A stretch of 64,000 bases of DNA from assembly GCA_031399165.1 (NCBI GenBank), contig JANNOO010000038.1, positions 62,001 to 126,000 on the forward strand, given 5' to 3'. A model generated the notes under the pieces. That model worked only from the letters and a program-made list of their open reading frames with translations, was not told the DNA's origin and made no database searches. Position 1 is the first letter of the stretch. Each line of letters opens with the position of its first letter. Below, piece by piece: positions 49,744 through 58,933 of the stretch. Position numbers and translations under genes: made by a program. The DNA is from JAKFWI01 sp031399165. Its GTDB lineage: Bacteria; Pseudomonadota; Alphaproteobacteria; Caulobacterales; Aquidulcibacteraceae.

Positions 49744-51104
49744 TGTCGACCGTTCTCGCCATGCCGAAGCCCCGCGAGGGAGCGCGCGATCTCGTCGGCC
49801 CGATTGGGCCTTCGCGCCGCCATCGCATCGTAATCGTCGGTGGCGGGGTGGCCGGCATTGAGGTGGCCACGGCATTGTCGAGGATTGCACCGCAGAACGG
49901 GATCTGCGTCACTCTGATCGATCGGGAGCCGGCGCATGTGTGGAAGCCGATGCTTCACACGATCGCTGCGGGCACAAGCGACATTTCTCAGCAGGAAACC
50001 CCCTACATCGCGCATGCGCGCCGTAACGATTATGTCTTCGAGGCTGGCGAGATGCAGGCACTCGATAGAGGGGGGCGCGCCGTTCGCCTTGGTCCGGTGA
50101 CGATTCGCAACCGCATCGTCCTGCCAGAACGCGATATTGGCTATGACACGCTGATCCTCGCCCTGGGCAGCCAAGCAAACGATTTCGGTCTACCGGGCGT
50201 CCGAGAGCATTGCTTCATGCTGGATAGCCGTTCCCAAGCGCTGACGTTCAATCGCGAAGTCCAGGCGCGTATCTTGCAAAGCGCGGGCCTTGGGTCCGGC
50301 TTGCGCATAGCGGTTGTCGGAGCAGGGGCGACCGGCGTCGAATTATCCGCGGAACTGATCCAACTCGCCGAAATGGCTGAACATCTCGGCGCCGCTAGGC
50401 TCCGCGAGCGCCTACGCGTGACGCTGATAGAGACCGGGCCGCAAGTGCTGGCCGCTTTTCCCGATTGCGTAGCACGAGCGTCTCGCGCTCGCCTGGAGAA
50501 GCTCGGAATTACCGTTCTAACCGAAACAAGAGTCGTCGCAGCGGAGCAAACCGGCTTTATTCTGTCTGACGGAGGCCAACTCCCCGCCGATTTGATGGTG
50601 TGGGCTGCTGGTGTCAAAGGACCTCAAGTCTTTGCATCGCTCGCGGGTCTCGAGGTAACGCGCAATCTTCAACTTGTCGTCGGGCCAAACCTACAGACGA
50701 CTCGCGACACCCGTGTGTTCGTGATCGGGGACAGCTCATGCGTTCGAGCAGAGCAAGGACAAATACCCCCGCCGCCAACAGCGCAAGTTGCGCATCAACA
50801 AGCAGCGCATCTCGTTCGTCATCTACCAAACTGGTTGAAGGGAAGACCGCTTCCGCCTTTCACGTTTCAGGACTTCGGCGCCATAGTCTCGCTCGGCGGT
50901 TATGGCGCCTACGGATCGCTCGGCAGGTTTGGCTTGTTCAGCGGCGGTTTCATCCGTGGCCACATCGCGCAGCTTGGGCACATCTTTCTACTTCGCGCTC
51001 ATCAGGCGCGGCTTCATGGGTTTTGGCGCGGGAGCCTCTTGTGGCTCGCTGACAGAATCAATGCCTGGGCGCGACCGCGCCTTCCATCACCCGGTCAAGA
51101 ATGA
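49743..51104 (+). CDS. NDH-2-like flavoprotein (second of two)
   Basis: A 453-residue flavoprotein of the same fold: IVIVGGGVAGIEVATALS (FAD), IAVVGAGATGVELSAELIQL (NAD(P)H), and DTRVFVIGDSS. It is divergent from the first copy and lacks its C-terminal membrane-type helix pattern in the same place, ending in a hydrophobic stretch (GHIFLLRAHQARLHGFW). It may bind the first as a heterodimer or accept electrons from another carrier. It overlaps the upstream stop by one base. Confidence 0.88.
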   Translation: MSTVLAMPKPREGARDLVGPIGPSRRHRIVIVGGGVAGIEVATALSRIAPQNGICVTLIDREPAHVWKPMLHTIAAGTSDISQQETPYIAHARRNDYVFEAGEMQALDRGGRAVRLGPVTIRNRIVLPERDIGYDTLILALGSQANDFGLPGVREHCFMLDSRSQALTFNREVQARILQSAGLGSGLRIAVVGAGATGVELSAELIQLAEMAEHLGAARLRERLRVTLIETGPQVLAAFPDCVARASRARLEKLGITVLTETRVVAAEQTGFILSDGGQLPADLMVWAAGVKGPQVFASLAGLEVTRNLQLVVGPNLQTTRDTRVFVIGDSSCVRAEQGQIPPPPTAQVAHQQAAHLVRHLPNWLKGRPLPPFTFQDFGAIVSLGGYGAYGSLGRFGLFSGGFIRGHIAQLGHIFLLRAHQARLHGFWRGSLLWLADRINAWARPRLPSPGQE

Positions 51105-51111
51105 GGTTTCG

Positions 51112-51774
51112 ATGGCTGACGCTTATCTCGCGCTCGTCCCGTTCATGGGACTTTTGGCCGGCCTCACTCACGTGTTATCCGGACCAGATCACCTGGCTGC
51201 GATCGCGCCGTTCGCAGTCAATGCGAAGAGCGGTGCTTGGCGCACGGGTGTGCGTTGGGGATTCGGCCATAGCGCCGGGGTGGTCGGGGTGGGGGTGCTC
51301 GCGCTATTACTTCGCGACGTCCTAAACATTGACCTCGTCTCAATGTGGGGCGAGCGCGTGGTCGGCATCATGCTCGTGGGCATCGGCGCGTGGGGCTTGT
51401 TTTCCGCCGCGTCTGGGAAGTCATCCGCCAATCATCGCCACGCGCACTTTGGCGATCGCCCGCATCAGCACCAGCACCCAGCCTTCGCGGTGGGTACGGT
51501 GCATGGGCTGGCCGGTGGTTCTCACCTGCTGGGAATCATTCCCGCCCTTGCACTGCCCTCGGACGCCGCCGCGCTCGTTTATCTGCTCTTGTTCGGCGTG
51601 GGCAGCATCGCTGCGATGGGAACATTTTCGTCTCTCGTCGGGTGGGTCGCAGCTCGAACTGGCGTGTGCGGGGTCAACACGCGAATGGCGCTCATGGTCG
51701 TGTCGTCGGTAGTAGCTGTCTTGATCGGCCTCGGCTGGCTCTTCGCGAGCCTTCAGGGGGGAAGTCTTCCATGA
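51112..51774 (+). CDS. NicO/HupE-like transporter
   Basis: A 220-residue protein with six helices. GLTHVLSGPDHLAAIAPFA is the HxxxxDH-type motif of nickel/cobalt permeases, and GTVHGLAGGSHLLGIIPAL is its partner; a His-rich loop (NHRHAHFGDRPHQHQHP) lies between. Members move Ni/Co or, as HupE, serve hydrogenases; no hydrogenase is nearby, so a metal-related role in the operon is a guess. ATG 51112 follows AATGAGG. Its stop overlaps the LpxR remnant by 4 bases (ATGA). Confidence 0.85.
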   Translation: MADAYLALVPFMGLLAGLTHVLSGPDHLAAIAPFAVNAKSGAWRTGVRWGFGHSAGVVGVGVLALLLRDVLNIDLVSMWGERVVGIMLVGIGAWGLFSAASGKSSANHRHAHFGDRPHQHQHPAFAVGTVHGLAGGSHLLGIIPALALPSDAAALVYLLLFGVGSIAAMGTFSSLVGWVAARTGVCGVNTRMALMVVSSVVAVLIGLGWLFASLQGGSLP

Positions 51775-51955
51775 TCAAGCACCAGCTTCATCACTCAATC
51801 GCACTCGTCGCGCTTGGACCGTGCGTTTCCTCAGCGGCATCGGCAGAGGACACGACCGGCGCGACTCCGTAACGCTGGAGAATGAAGCCTTGACTGGCTC
51901 GGATGACGCCTATTCCGAACGGCTTCGTAGGTCAAAGACGAGTATCTGGAATTGA
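51771..51955 (+). pseudogene. LpxR-like remnant, frameshifted and truncated
   Basis: The frame starts with ATGA overlapping the NicO-like stop. A signal peptide-like N-terminus (MIKHQLHHSIALVALGPCVS...AEDTTGA) ends at a TAA; one base later in frame it continues VTLENEALTGSDDAYSERLR, matching ENDSFTGSDDAYSNG of the intact gene at 39122. Nothing of the barrel follows. This is a dead copy of the LpxR-type gene, truncated after the first motif. Confidence 0.75.
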
Positions 51956-51991
51956 ATCTCGCTATTGGGGAAATAGCTCGTGGCGCCGGAG

Positions 51992-52987
51992 ATGCGGTGT
52001 TACAGTACCTCTGTGAGATTCTGCATTGCGCCTATGATGGACTGGACGGATCGGCATTGCCGGGCGTTTCACCGGGTGCTGACGAAGCGGGCGCTGCTTT
52101 ACACCGAGATGGTGACGGCGGAGGCGGTGATCCGTGGTGATCGCGCGCGGTTGATCGCGTTTTCGGATGTTGAGCATCCCGTGGCGCTGCAACTCGGCGG
52201 CGCGGAGCCTGCGCGGCTCGCGGAAGCGGCGCGGATCGGGGCCGATTTCGGATATGATGAGATCAATCTGAATGTCGGCTGTCCGTCTGATCGCGTGCAA
52301 TCGGGCAAGTTCGGCGCGTGCCTCATGCGCGAGCCAGATCTCGTTGCCGCCTGCGTAGCGGCGATGATGGGCGCCAGTGATGTCGAAGTCACTGTGAAGT
52401 GCCGCATTGGCGTGGATGAGCAAGAGCCGGAAGCGGCGCTGTTCGCTCTGGCGGACCGCGCCGCCGCCGCCGGTTGCACCACCCTGATCGTCCATGCGCG
52501 CAAGGCGTGGCTCGATGGCTTGTCGCCGAAGGAAAATCGCGACGTGCCGCCACTGGACTATGAATTGGTGCGCCGTCTGAAGGCCGAGCGTCCGCATCTG
52601 CGCGTCATCCTGAACGGCGGCTTGCGCGACCTGGAGCACGCGCGCGCGGAAGGCAAGGGTCTGGACGGCGTGATGCTCGGCCGCGCGGCGTATCAAACCC
52701 CGGGTGTGCTGCTGGCGGTCGATCCGGAGTTTTTCGGCGCTCCCGCGCCGGCGCCGAACGAGCGGGCAGCGGTGCTGACTTATCTACCTTACATTGAAGC
52801 GCGACTTGCCGAAGGCGTGTCGTTGAATTCGATGACGCGGCATATGCTGGGCATGTTCACCGGCCAGCGCGGCGCAAGGACCTGGCGGCGCATGCTGTCG
52901 GACAACGTTCATAAGCCCGGAGCGGGCGTAAACCTCGTGCGCGAGGCGCTTGCGGCCATGGGCGCCGGCGAGGAAGCGTTCGCCTAG
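51992..52987 (+). CDS. dusA: tRNA-dihydrouridine synthase A
   Basis: A 331-residue flavin enzyme reducing U20/U20a in tRNA. Marks: IAPMMDWTDRHCRAFHR at the start, NLNVGCPSDRVQSGKFGACLM with the catalytic Cys, and KCRIGVDEQE. The FMN-binding VHARKAWLDGLSPKENR is specific to DusA. ATG 51992 is taken; a GTG at 51980 is possible. It is downstream of the broken LpxR copy and not obviously part of that operon. The end overlaps the convergent membrane-protein gene by 4 bases. Confidence 0.94.
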   Translation: MRCYSTSVRFCIAPMMDWTDRHCRAFHRVLTKRALLYTEMVTAEAVIRGDRARLIAFSDVEHPVALQLGGAEPARLAEAARIGADFGYDEINLNVGCPSDRVQSGKFGACLMREPDLVAACVAAMMGASDVEVTVKCRIGVDEQEPEAALFALADRAAAAGCTTLIVHARKAWLDGLSPKENRDVPPLDYELVRRLKAERPHLRVILNGGLRDLEHARAEGKGLDGVMLGRAAYQTPGVLLAVDPEFFGAPAPAPNERAAVLTYLPYIEARLAEGVSLNSMTRHMLGMFTGQRGARTWRRMLSDNVHKPGAGVNLVREALAAMGAGEEAFA

Positions 52988-53253
52988 TTTTGAAAGCCCG
53001 GCGCAAACCAAGAGATCACTAACGTCGCCGCGGCGAACAGGCCAATCCATAAAGCGGCGTTGCGCATCCAGTGCGGGCCGAGCCCGTCGCGGCGCATCAC
53101 CATGCCGCCGCCCACAAGCGCTGCAGCCATAAGCAGGTAGGTCAGCTGTGCGACGCCTACGCCGGTGAGCGTCGGTAGTTGATCGCGAAAAATCCACGCA
53201 AGCGCGACTGTGACAGCGAGCGCGCCAATGACTATCCAGATTGTGTTGCGCAT
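52984..53253 (-). CDS. Small membrane protein, three helices
   Basis: An 89-residue protein with three membrane helices (TIWIVIGALAVTVALAWIF, VAQLTYLLMAAALVGGGMV, NAALWIGLFAAATLVISWF). It resembles the membrane part found at the N-terminus of some aspartic-protease-like proteins, but the rest is absent. It starts 4 bases after the DUF1289 stop, so it is probably co-transcribed. Function unknown. Confidence 0.65.
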   Translation of the reverse strand: MRNTIWIVIGALAVTVALAWIFRDQLPTLTGVGVAQLTYLLMAAALVGGGMVMRRDGLGPHWMRNAALWIGLFAAATLVISWFAPGFQN

Positions 53254-53257
53254 GAGA

Positions 53258-53452
53258 TCAGCTTTCGACTTGCGCTCGCCTGGTTAGGCGTGCGGGCAAC
53301 TGGTCCATGATTGCGCGGCGCCGCACCGGCGTATAGCCGCCCCAGCCGGCGATTTCATCAAGCGTCCGGGCGCAGCCTTCGCAAAAGCCGTCCGTCCGCA
53401 TGATGCAGATTTTGCGGCAGGGCGTTTCAATCGTACTAGGGTTTTTTTCCAC
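53258..53452 (-). CDS. DUF1289 protein
   Basis: A 64-residue protein of the DUF1289 family with its hallmark cysteines: TPCRKICIMRTDGFCEGCAR, followed by DEIAGWGGYT. The four cysteines may bind zinc or an Fe-S cluster. The function is unknown. It starts inside the 3' end of phaR, overlapping by 17 bases. Confidence 0.9.
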   Translation of the reverse strand: MEKNPSTIETPCRKICIMRTDGFCEGCARTLDEIAGWGGYTPVRRRAIMDQLPARLTRRAQVES

Positions 53453-54062
53453 CGGAAAGCTGGTCGAGCTGCTTTTGTATGGCTTCGAGTTGACGCTTCA
53501 TATCGTTGATAGAGTCTGGCTCGCCTGGCTTGACGTCCGATTTCACTGCGATGGTCGCGGCGGCGGCCGGCGAAAACGGCGCCCACATCTTCAGCGCCTG
53601 CTCGAACAGCGCCATGTTCTGGCGGGCTTGATCCTCAAACAGCCCCATCGGATTCTTGCCGCCCCACGCCTTCGAGAGCTGATCGCGCCAGCTTTCCTGG
53701 CTCTTGGAGAAACTCTCCATACTCATCTCGAGATAGGCCGGGACGAAATTCTGCATCGAATGGCCATAGAAGCGGATCAGGCGGCGCAGGAACTGGACCG
53801 GCAGCATATGCTCCCCCCGGCTTTCCTGCTCGAAAATGATCTGGGTCAGCACGGAGCGGGTGATGTCCTCGCCGGTCTTGGCGTCCAGCACGATGAAATC
53901 GGAGCCGGAGCGGACCATGTCGCTGAGGGTTTCGAGGGTAACGTAGGAGGAAGTGGCCGTGTTGTAGAGCCGCCTGTTGGCGTACTTCTTGATCACAACC
54001 GGGACGCCACCAACGTCTTCATGGTGTTCAATCGATTCCGCACTGGGATTTGGTTCGGCCAC
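53436..54062 (-). CDS. phaR: PHA synthesis repressor PhaR
   Basis: A 208-residue regulator of polyhydroxyalkanoate granules. The PHB/PHA accumulation DNA-binding domain is VVIKKYANRRLYNTATSSYVTLETLSDMV; after it comes the granule-binding part (FYGHSMQNFVPAYLEMSMESF). PhaR binds PHA and represses phasin and PHA-synthesis genes. GTG 54062 is preceded by AAGGAGG, so the longer start is rejected. It is divergent from phaA; a PhaR-like site lies between them. Confidence 0.93.
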   Translation of the reverse strand: MAEPNPSAESIEHHEDVGGVPVVIKKYANRRLYNTATSSYVTLETLSDMVRSGSDFIVLDAKTGEDITRSVLTQIIFEQESRGEHMLPVQFLRRLIRFYGHSMQNFVPAYLEMSMESFSKSQESWRDQLSKAWGGKNPMGLFEDQARQNMALFEQALKMWAPFSPAAAATIAVKSDVKPGEPDSINDMKRQLEAIQKQLDQLSGGKKP

Positions 54063-54096
54063 GATTTCCTCCTTCCCCACAATCGGCCGGGTCCGG

Positions 54097-54107
54097 TTGC
54101 AATGCAA
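54097..54107. promoter_or_regulatory. PhaR-type site between phaR and phaA
   Basis: TTGCAATGCAA is a palindrome with the same TGC-N3-GCA spacing as the PhaR consensus CTGCN3GCAG. It lies 35 bases upstream of the phaR start, where it could mediate autoregulation. Confidence 0.5.
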
Positions 54108-54215
54108 GAAAAACGCCCTGCCGCCGCAACATAAATTTGCTTAGCGACCTGAAAGTCTTGGAAATGGCGCTTCGCTGGGGCATTGAAGCGCCGCAGCATC
54201 TCCAGGAGCACGCCC

Positions 54216-55385
<1,170 letters not shown>

Positions 55386-55399
55386 GGCAGAAGCGCACG

Positions 55400-55410
55400 C
55401 TGCATTGCAG
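55400..55410. promoter_or_regulatory. PhaR-type site between phaA and phaB
   Basis: CTGCATTGCAG is an exact match to CTGCN3GCAG, the binding sequence known for PhaR in Paracoccus. It is 75 bases upstream of phaB. Confidence 0.6.
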
Positions 55411-55484
55411 CATTAAATTACCCTTATTGCATTGAGCGCGAGTCACGGTGAAACATGCTTTGTTGATAGGGCGTGGAGGAAACA

Positions 55485-56207
55485 ATGGCGCGCGCAGCGA
55501 TCGTAACAGGCGGTACGAGAGGCATTGGGCGCGCGATCAGCGAAGCGCTCAAGAATGCAGGCTACACTGTCGCGGCCAATTACGGTGGCAACGCTGAGGT
55601 CGCCAACGCGTTTACGAAAGAAACAGGCGTTGCTTCGTTCAAGTGGGACGTTTCGAACTACGACGCATGCGAGGCGGGCGTAAAGGCCGTCGAGGCCGCA
55701 CTTGGGCCGGTCGAAATCATTGTCAACAATGCCGGCATCACGCGCGACGCGACGCTGAAAAAAATGACCCCGGATATGTGGAACGACGTGGTCGGCACAA
55801 ATCTCGGTGGCTGCTTCAACATGGCCAAAGCCGTGTGGGAGGGCATGAACGCGCGGAAGTTTGGCCGCATTGTCAACATCGGCTCGATCAACGGGCAGGC
55901 TGGTCAGTACGGACAGGTAAACTATGCCGCGGCGAAGTCAGGCATCCACGGTTTTACCAAGGCGCTGGCCCAGGAGGGCGCCCGCACGAACATAACGGTG
56001 AACGCGATCGCGCCAGGCTACATTGATACCGAAATGGTCGCGGCTGTGCCAAAAGAAGTGCTCGACAAGATTGTCGCCAAGATTCCAGTCGGCCGGCTTG
56101 GGCATGCCGAGGAAATCGCGCGGGCCGTGCTGTTTCTCGTCGCCGATGACGCGGGATTCGTCACCGGCTCGACCCTGTCGGTCAATGGCGGCCAGCATAT
56201 GTATTGA
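55485..56207 (+). CDS. phaB: Acetoacetyl-CoA reductase PhaB
   Basis: A 240-residue SDR reducing acetoacetyl-CoA to (R)-3-hydroxybutyryl-CoA with NADPH. Cofactor loop VTGGTRGIGRAISEAL, NNAGITRD, active-site Ser in IGSINGQ and YAAAKSG with Tyr and Lys. The C-terminal GGQHMY is the standard PhaB ending. ATG 55485 has GGAGGAAAC. It follows phaA with a PhaR site between. Confidence 0.96.
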   Translation: MARAAIVTGGTRGIGRAISEALKNAGYTVAANYGGNAEVANAFTKETGVASFKWDVSNYDACEAGVKAVEAALGPVEIIVNNAGITRDATLKKMTPDMWNDVVGTNLGGCFNMAKAVWEGMNARKFGRIVNIGSINGQAGQYGQVNYAAAKSGIHGFTKALAQEGARTNITVNAIAPGYIDTEMVAAVPKEVLDKIVAKIPVGRLGHAEEIARAVLFLVADDAGFVTGSTLSVNGGQHMY

Positions 56208-56214
56208 GGCCGGT

Positions 56215-56420
56215 ATGGCTGAGTTCTCAACCCCAGCCACGGCCGCTATTTCGACGATTATGAGCCTGGCGCGATATACGAATTTGGGCCGGTCACGATG
56301 GAAGAGGGGGAGTTGATCGCCTTCGCGCGGCAATACGATCCGCAATCCATCCATATCAATCCCCGGACCGCTGCGGCAGGGCCGTTGGCGTGCGCCCCAG
56401 CGCCTAGGCCGCGCTTTTGA
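56215..56420 (+). pseudogene. MaoC-like dehydratase remnant (frameshift and C-terminal loss)
   Basis: Seven bases after phaB, ATG 56215 starts MAEFSTP; in the next frame it goes on as SHGRYFDDYEPGAIYEFGPV, TMEEGELIAFARQYDPQS and IHINPRTAAAGP, then runs out at 56420. This is the N-terminal half of a MaoC-fold (R)-enoyl-CoA hydratase (hot-dog fold), as in PhaJ-like genes. The catalytic His loop (PxFHxDP) is only partly there (QSIHINP) and the rest of the hot dog is gone. A one-base shift at the CCCC run and a truncation by the phaC end explain it. The remnant overlaps the phaC 3' end. Confidence 0.7.
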
Positions 56421-58419
56421 CGCGCACATAGGTGCCCGGCGCATCAGCCAGCGCGCTTTTCGGTTCGCGCGCGGCGACCATGGCGCCGGAATGGTCCTTC
56501 AACCAGTTGTGCCAGTGCGGCCACCAAGAGCCCGCGCGCTCACTGGCGTCCTGCATCCATTGCTCGAAGGACGGCGGCAGCCAGGGATTTACCCAGTGCT
56601 GATACTTCTTGGCGTCCGGATGATTGATCACGCCGGCGATGTGGCCGGATCCCGACATCATGAACTCCACCGGCCCGCCGAACAGGCGCGCGGTGCGATA
56701 AACTGAAACCGCCGGCGCGATGTGATCTTCTTTGGCCGCCTGCATGTAGATAGGGATTTTGACATTCCCCAGATCGAGAGTCTCTCCGAGTAGTTTAAGT
56801 TCGCCTTTGGCGAGCGCGTTGTCGCGGTAGAAGCGGCGCAAGTAAAACAGGTGCAGCGCGCGCGGCATGCGCGTCTGATCGGCATTCCAAAATAAGAGAT
56901 CGAACGGCGGCGGGCGCTTGCCGAGGTAGTAATTGTCGACGACGTAATTCCAGACCAGATCGTTCGAGCGCAGGGCGTTGAACGTGTCCGCCATCACCTG
57001 GCTATCGAGAACCCCGCCCGCTTCGTCCATCCGCGCGGCGACATAATCGATCGCAGCGTCGTCGGTGAACACCTTCAACTCGCCCGCCATTTCAAAATCG
57101 GCTTGCGCGGCAAAGAATGTCGCACTTCTGATGCGGGTGTCTTTCTTGCTCGCCATATAGGCCAGCGCGGTTGAAAGCAGCGTACCGCCGATGCAATAGC
57201 CGACGGCGTTGATCTGCTCGACATCCGCCGCTTCGCGCGCCGCGCCAACAGCTTCGAAAATGCCCTCCTGCATGTAGGTCTCGAATGTCGCCTCCGCGAG
57301 CCGCGCGTCCGGATTTACCCAGGAGGCGACGAATACCGTGACGCCATGGCTGACCAGCCATCGGATCATGGAATTCTTCTGCTGCAGGTCGAGGATGTAG
57401 AATTTGTTGATCCAGGGCGGAAAGATCAGCAGCGGCGTTTCGTACACCTGCTCGGTAGCCGGCGCATATTGGATGAGTTCGATCAGCCTTCCTTGATGCA
57501 CCACCTTGCCCGGCGCGGTGGCGATAGTCTTGCCGACTTCGAAGGCGTTCGTATCGGTTTGCGTGATTGCCAGCATGCCTTTGCCGCGCGCCAGATCGTG
57601 CGCGAGATTATCTAGCCCGTTAAGCAGATTTTCGCCGCGCGTGCGTAGCGTTTCCTTCAGCACAGCTGGATTTGTGAACGCAAAATTCGAGGGGCTGGCC
57701 GCATCGACGGCCTGCTTTACGAAAAACATCGCCTTGCGCTTGGTGTCCTCGTCGAGGCCTTCGGCGCGCCCCACCAGGTCAACCAGCCATTGCGACGTGG
57801 CCAGATAGGTGTCGCGCATAAGGCTGAAATATGGGTTCTGACCCCATTCGGGATCGGCGAACCGTTTGTCGCGCAGCGGCGGACCGCCTTCGGCTACGGC
57901 GCCGAGCCATTTGGCGGTGTTGTCCATCCAAATGTCGGAATAGCGCCGCCAAAGATCGGCGTGGGCGTCGCGCAGCGTCTGGGGTTGAACGGCCAATTGA
58001 CCCCACGCCTTCTGCAGCGCGCTGTTGGCGTCAAACGGATCAGCGCCAAGCGCGCTAAGCTGTTTGCTCTGAGCCTGGTTCTGGAAGGCGGTCGTGAACA
58101 CATTGTTGGCGCGCGTCATCGCCTCGGCAAGGTTGAGCGAGAGCCGCTCAATGTCAGCGCCGGAGCGGGAGAGCAGAACTTCGACCAAAGCAGAGTCCAC
58201 GGGCGTCGGCGCCTGTGGCGTGGCAGCCTGCGCGGCTTCGGCCTGAGGCGCGGCCGCGGCGTGTGACGGAACTATTGCGGGCGTTGCTTTCGCCTTGGCG
58301 CGCTTGCGGCCTGTTTTGGGCTTGGGCTGAGGCGTGGGCGGAAGCGGCTCGGCCGGGCCAGGCGAGGGTTTTGGGGCGGCCGCCCGCGGCGCGCCTGCCC
58401 GTTTTCTCGTCCGCGCCAT
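56404..58419 (-). CDS. phaC: Class I polyhydroxyalkanoate synthase
   Basis: A 671-residue alpha/beta-hydrolase-fold PHA polymerase, class I (single subunit). The lipase-like box GYCIGGTLLST holds the catalytic Cys; the Asp is in AAKEDHIAPAVS and the His in GSGHIAGVINHP. PHA synthase N-terminal domain residues 130-350 (NPYFSLMRDTYLATSQWLV). A Pro/Ala/Lys-rich extension of about 70 residues at the N-terminus is longer than usual. It polymerises 3-hydroxybutyryl-CoA made by PhaA and PhaB. It is convergent with phaB. Confidence 0.96.
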   Translation of the reverse strand: MARTRKRAGAPRAAAPKPSPGPAEPLPPTPQPKPKTGRKRAKAKATPAIVPSHAAAAPQAEAAQAATPQAPTPVDSALVEVLLSRSGADIERLSLNLAEAMTRANNVFTTAFQNQAQSKQLSALGADPFDANSALQKAWGQLAVQPQTLRDAHADLWRRYSDIWMDNTAKWLGAVAEGGPPLRDKRFADPEWGQNPYFSLMRDTYLATSQWLVDLVGRAEGLDEDTKRKAMFFVKQAVDAASPSNFAFTNPAVLKETLRTRGENLLNGLDNLAHDLARGKGMLAITQTDTNAFEVGKTIATAPGKVVHQGRLIELIQYAPATEQVYETPLLIFPPWINKFYILDLQQKNSMIRWLVSHGVTVFVASWVNPDARLAEATFETYMQEGIFEAVGAAREAADVEQINAVGYCIGGTLLSTALAYMASKKDTRIRSATFFAAQADFEMAGELKVFTDDAAIDYVAARMDEAGGVLDSQVMADTFNALRSNDLVWNYVVDNYYLGKRPPPFDLLFWNADQTRMPRALHLFYLRRFYRDNALAKGELKLLGETLDLGNVKIPIYMQAAKEDHIAPAVSVYRTARLFGGPVEFMMSGSGHIAGVINHPDAKKYQHWVNPWLPPSFEQWMQDASERAGSWWPHWHNWLKDHSGAMVAAREPKSALADAPGTYVRVKSAA

Positions 58420-58522
58420 ACGTCAAACCTCCCAAGGGGCGCAAGCGTTACAGGCCGTTATGGTGACACACCGCGCTGCCTTGGTATAGGAGAGCGGGGA
58501 TTCGGCAGGAGTTTCACCCATC

Positions 58523-58873
58523 ATGCGGGACGTCGCGACAATTTTTCGGACCGTCGTCCTCGTGGCGTTCGCAGCAAGCCTGGCGGGCTGCGCGATGTTC
58601 GGTGGGAAGGACGATTCTCCTGCGTGGTTCCGCCAGCGGGTGACGGAACTGGAAGACGGCCGCTATCCGCAGCTTGCCTCCGTGCCGCAGACGACGCCGC
58701 CGACCAAGACGCCGGCCGAATGGCAACGGACCGAAACTGAAGTGCAGAACGCTGGCGCAGCGCTGGAGGCAAATCCGCGCGCAGCGGCCGTGGGCGCAGA
58801 TGCCGCCGCCGCCGCCGGGGCGTTCGAGGCGCAGGCCCGCAAGGAAGCCGCAGCCGCCCGCCCCGAGCGCTAG
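58523..58873 (+). CDS. Small lipoprotein
   Basis: A 116-residue protein with a lipobox LAGC (Cys at residue 23) after a short hydrophobic signal. The mature part is Pro/Ala/Glu-rich and predicted disordered or helical. No known domain. It is divergent from phaC and 60 bases upstream of the aminotransferase gene. Confidence 0.75.
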   Translation: MRDVATIFRTVVLVAFAASLAGCAMFGGKDDSPAWFRQRVTELEDGRYPQLASVPQTTPPTKTPAEWQRTETEVQNAGAALEANPRAAAVGADAAAAAGAFEAQARKEAAAARPER

Positions 58874-58933
58874 GCGCAGCCAGGCGCCCAAACGCCGTTC
58901 GCTTTTCATCTATTTCTTTGCGATGTTCCGACG

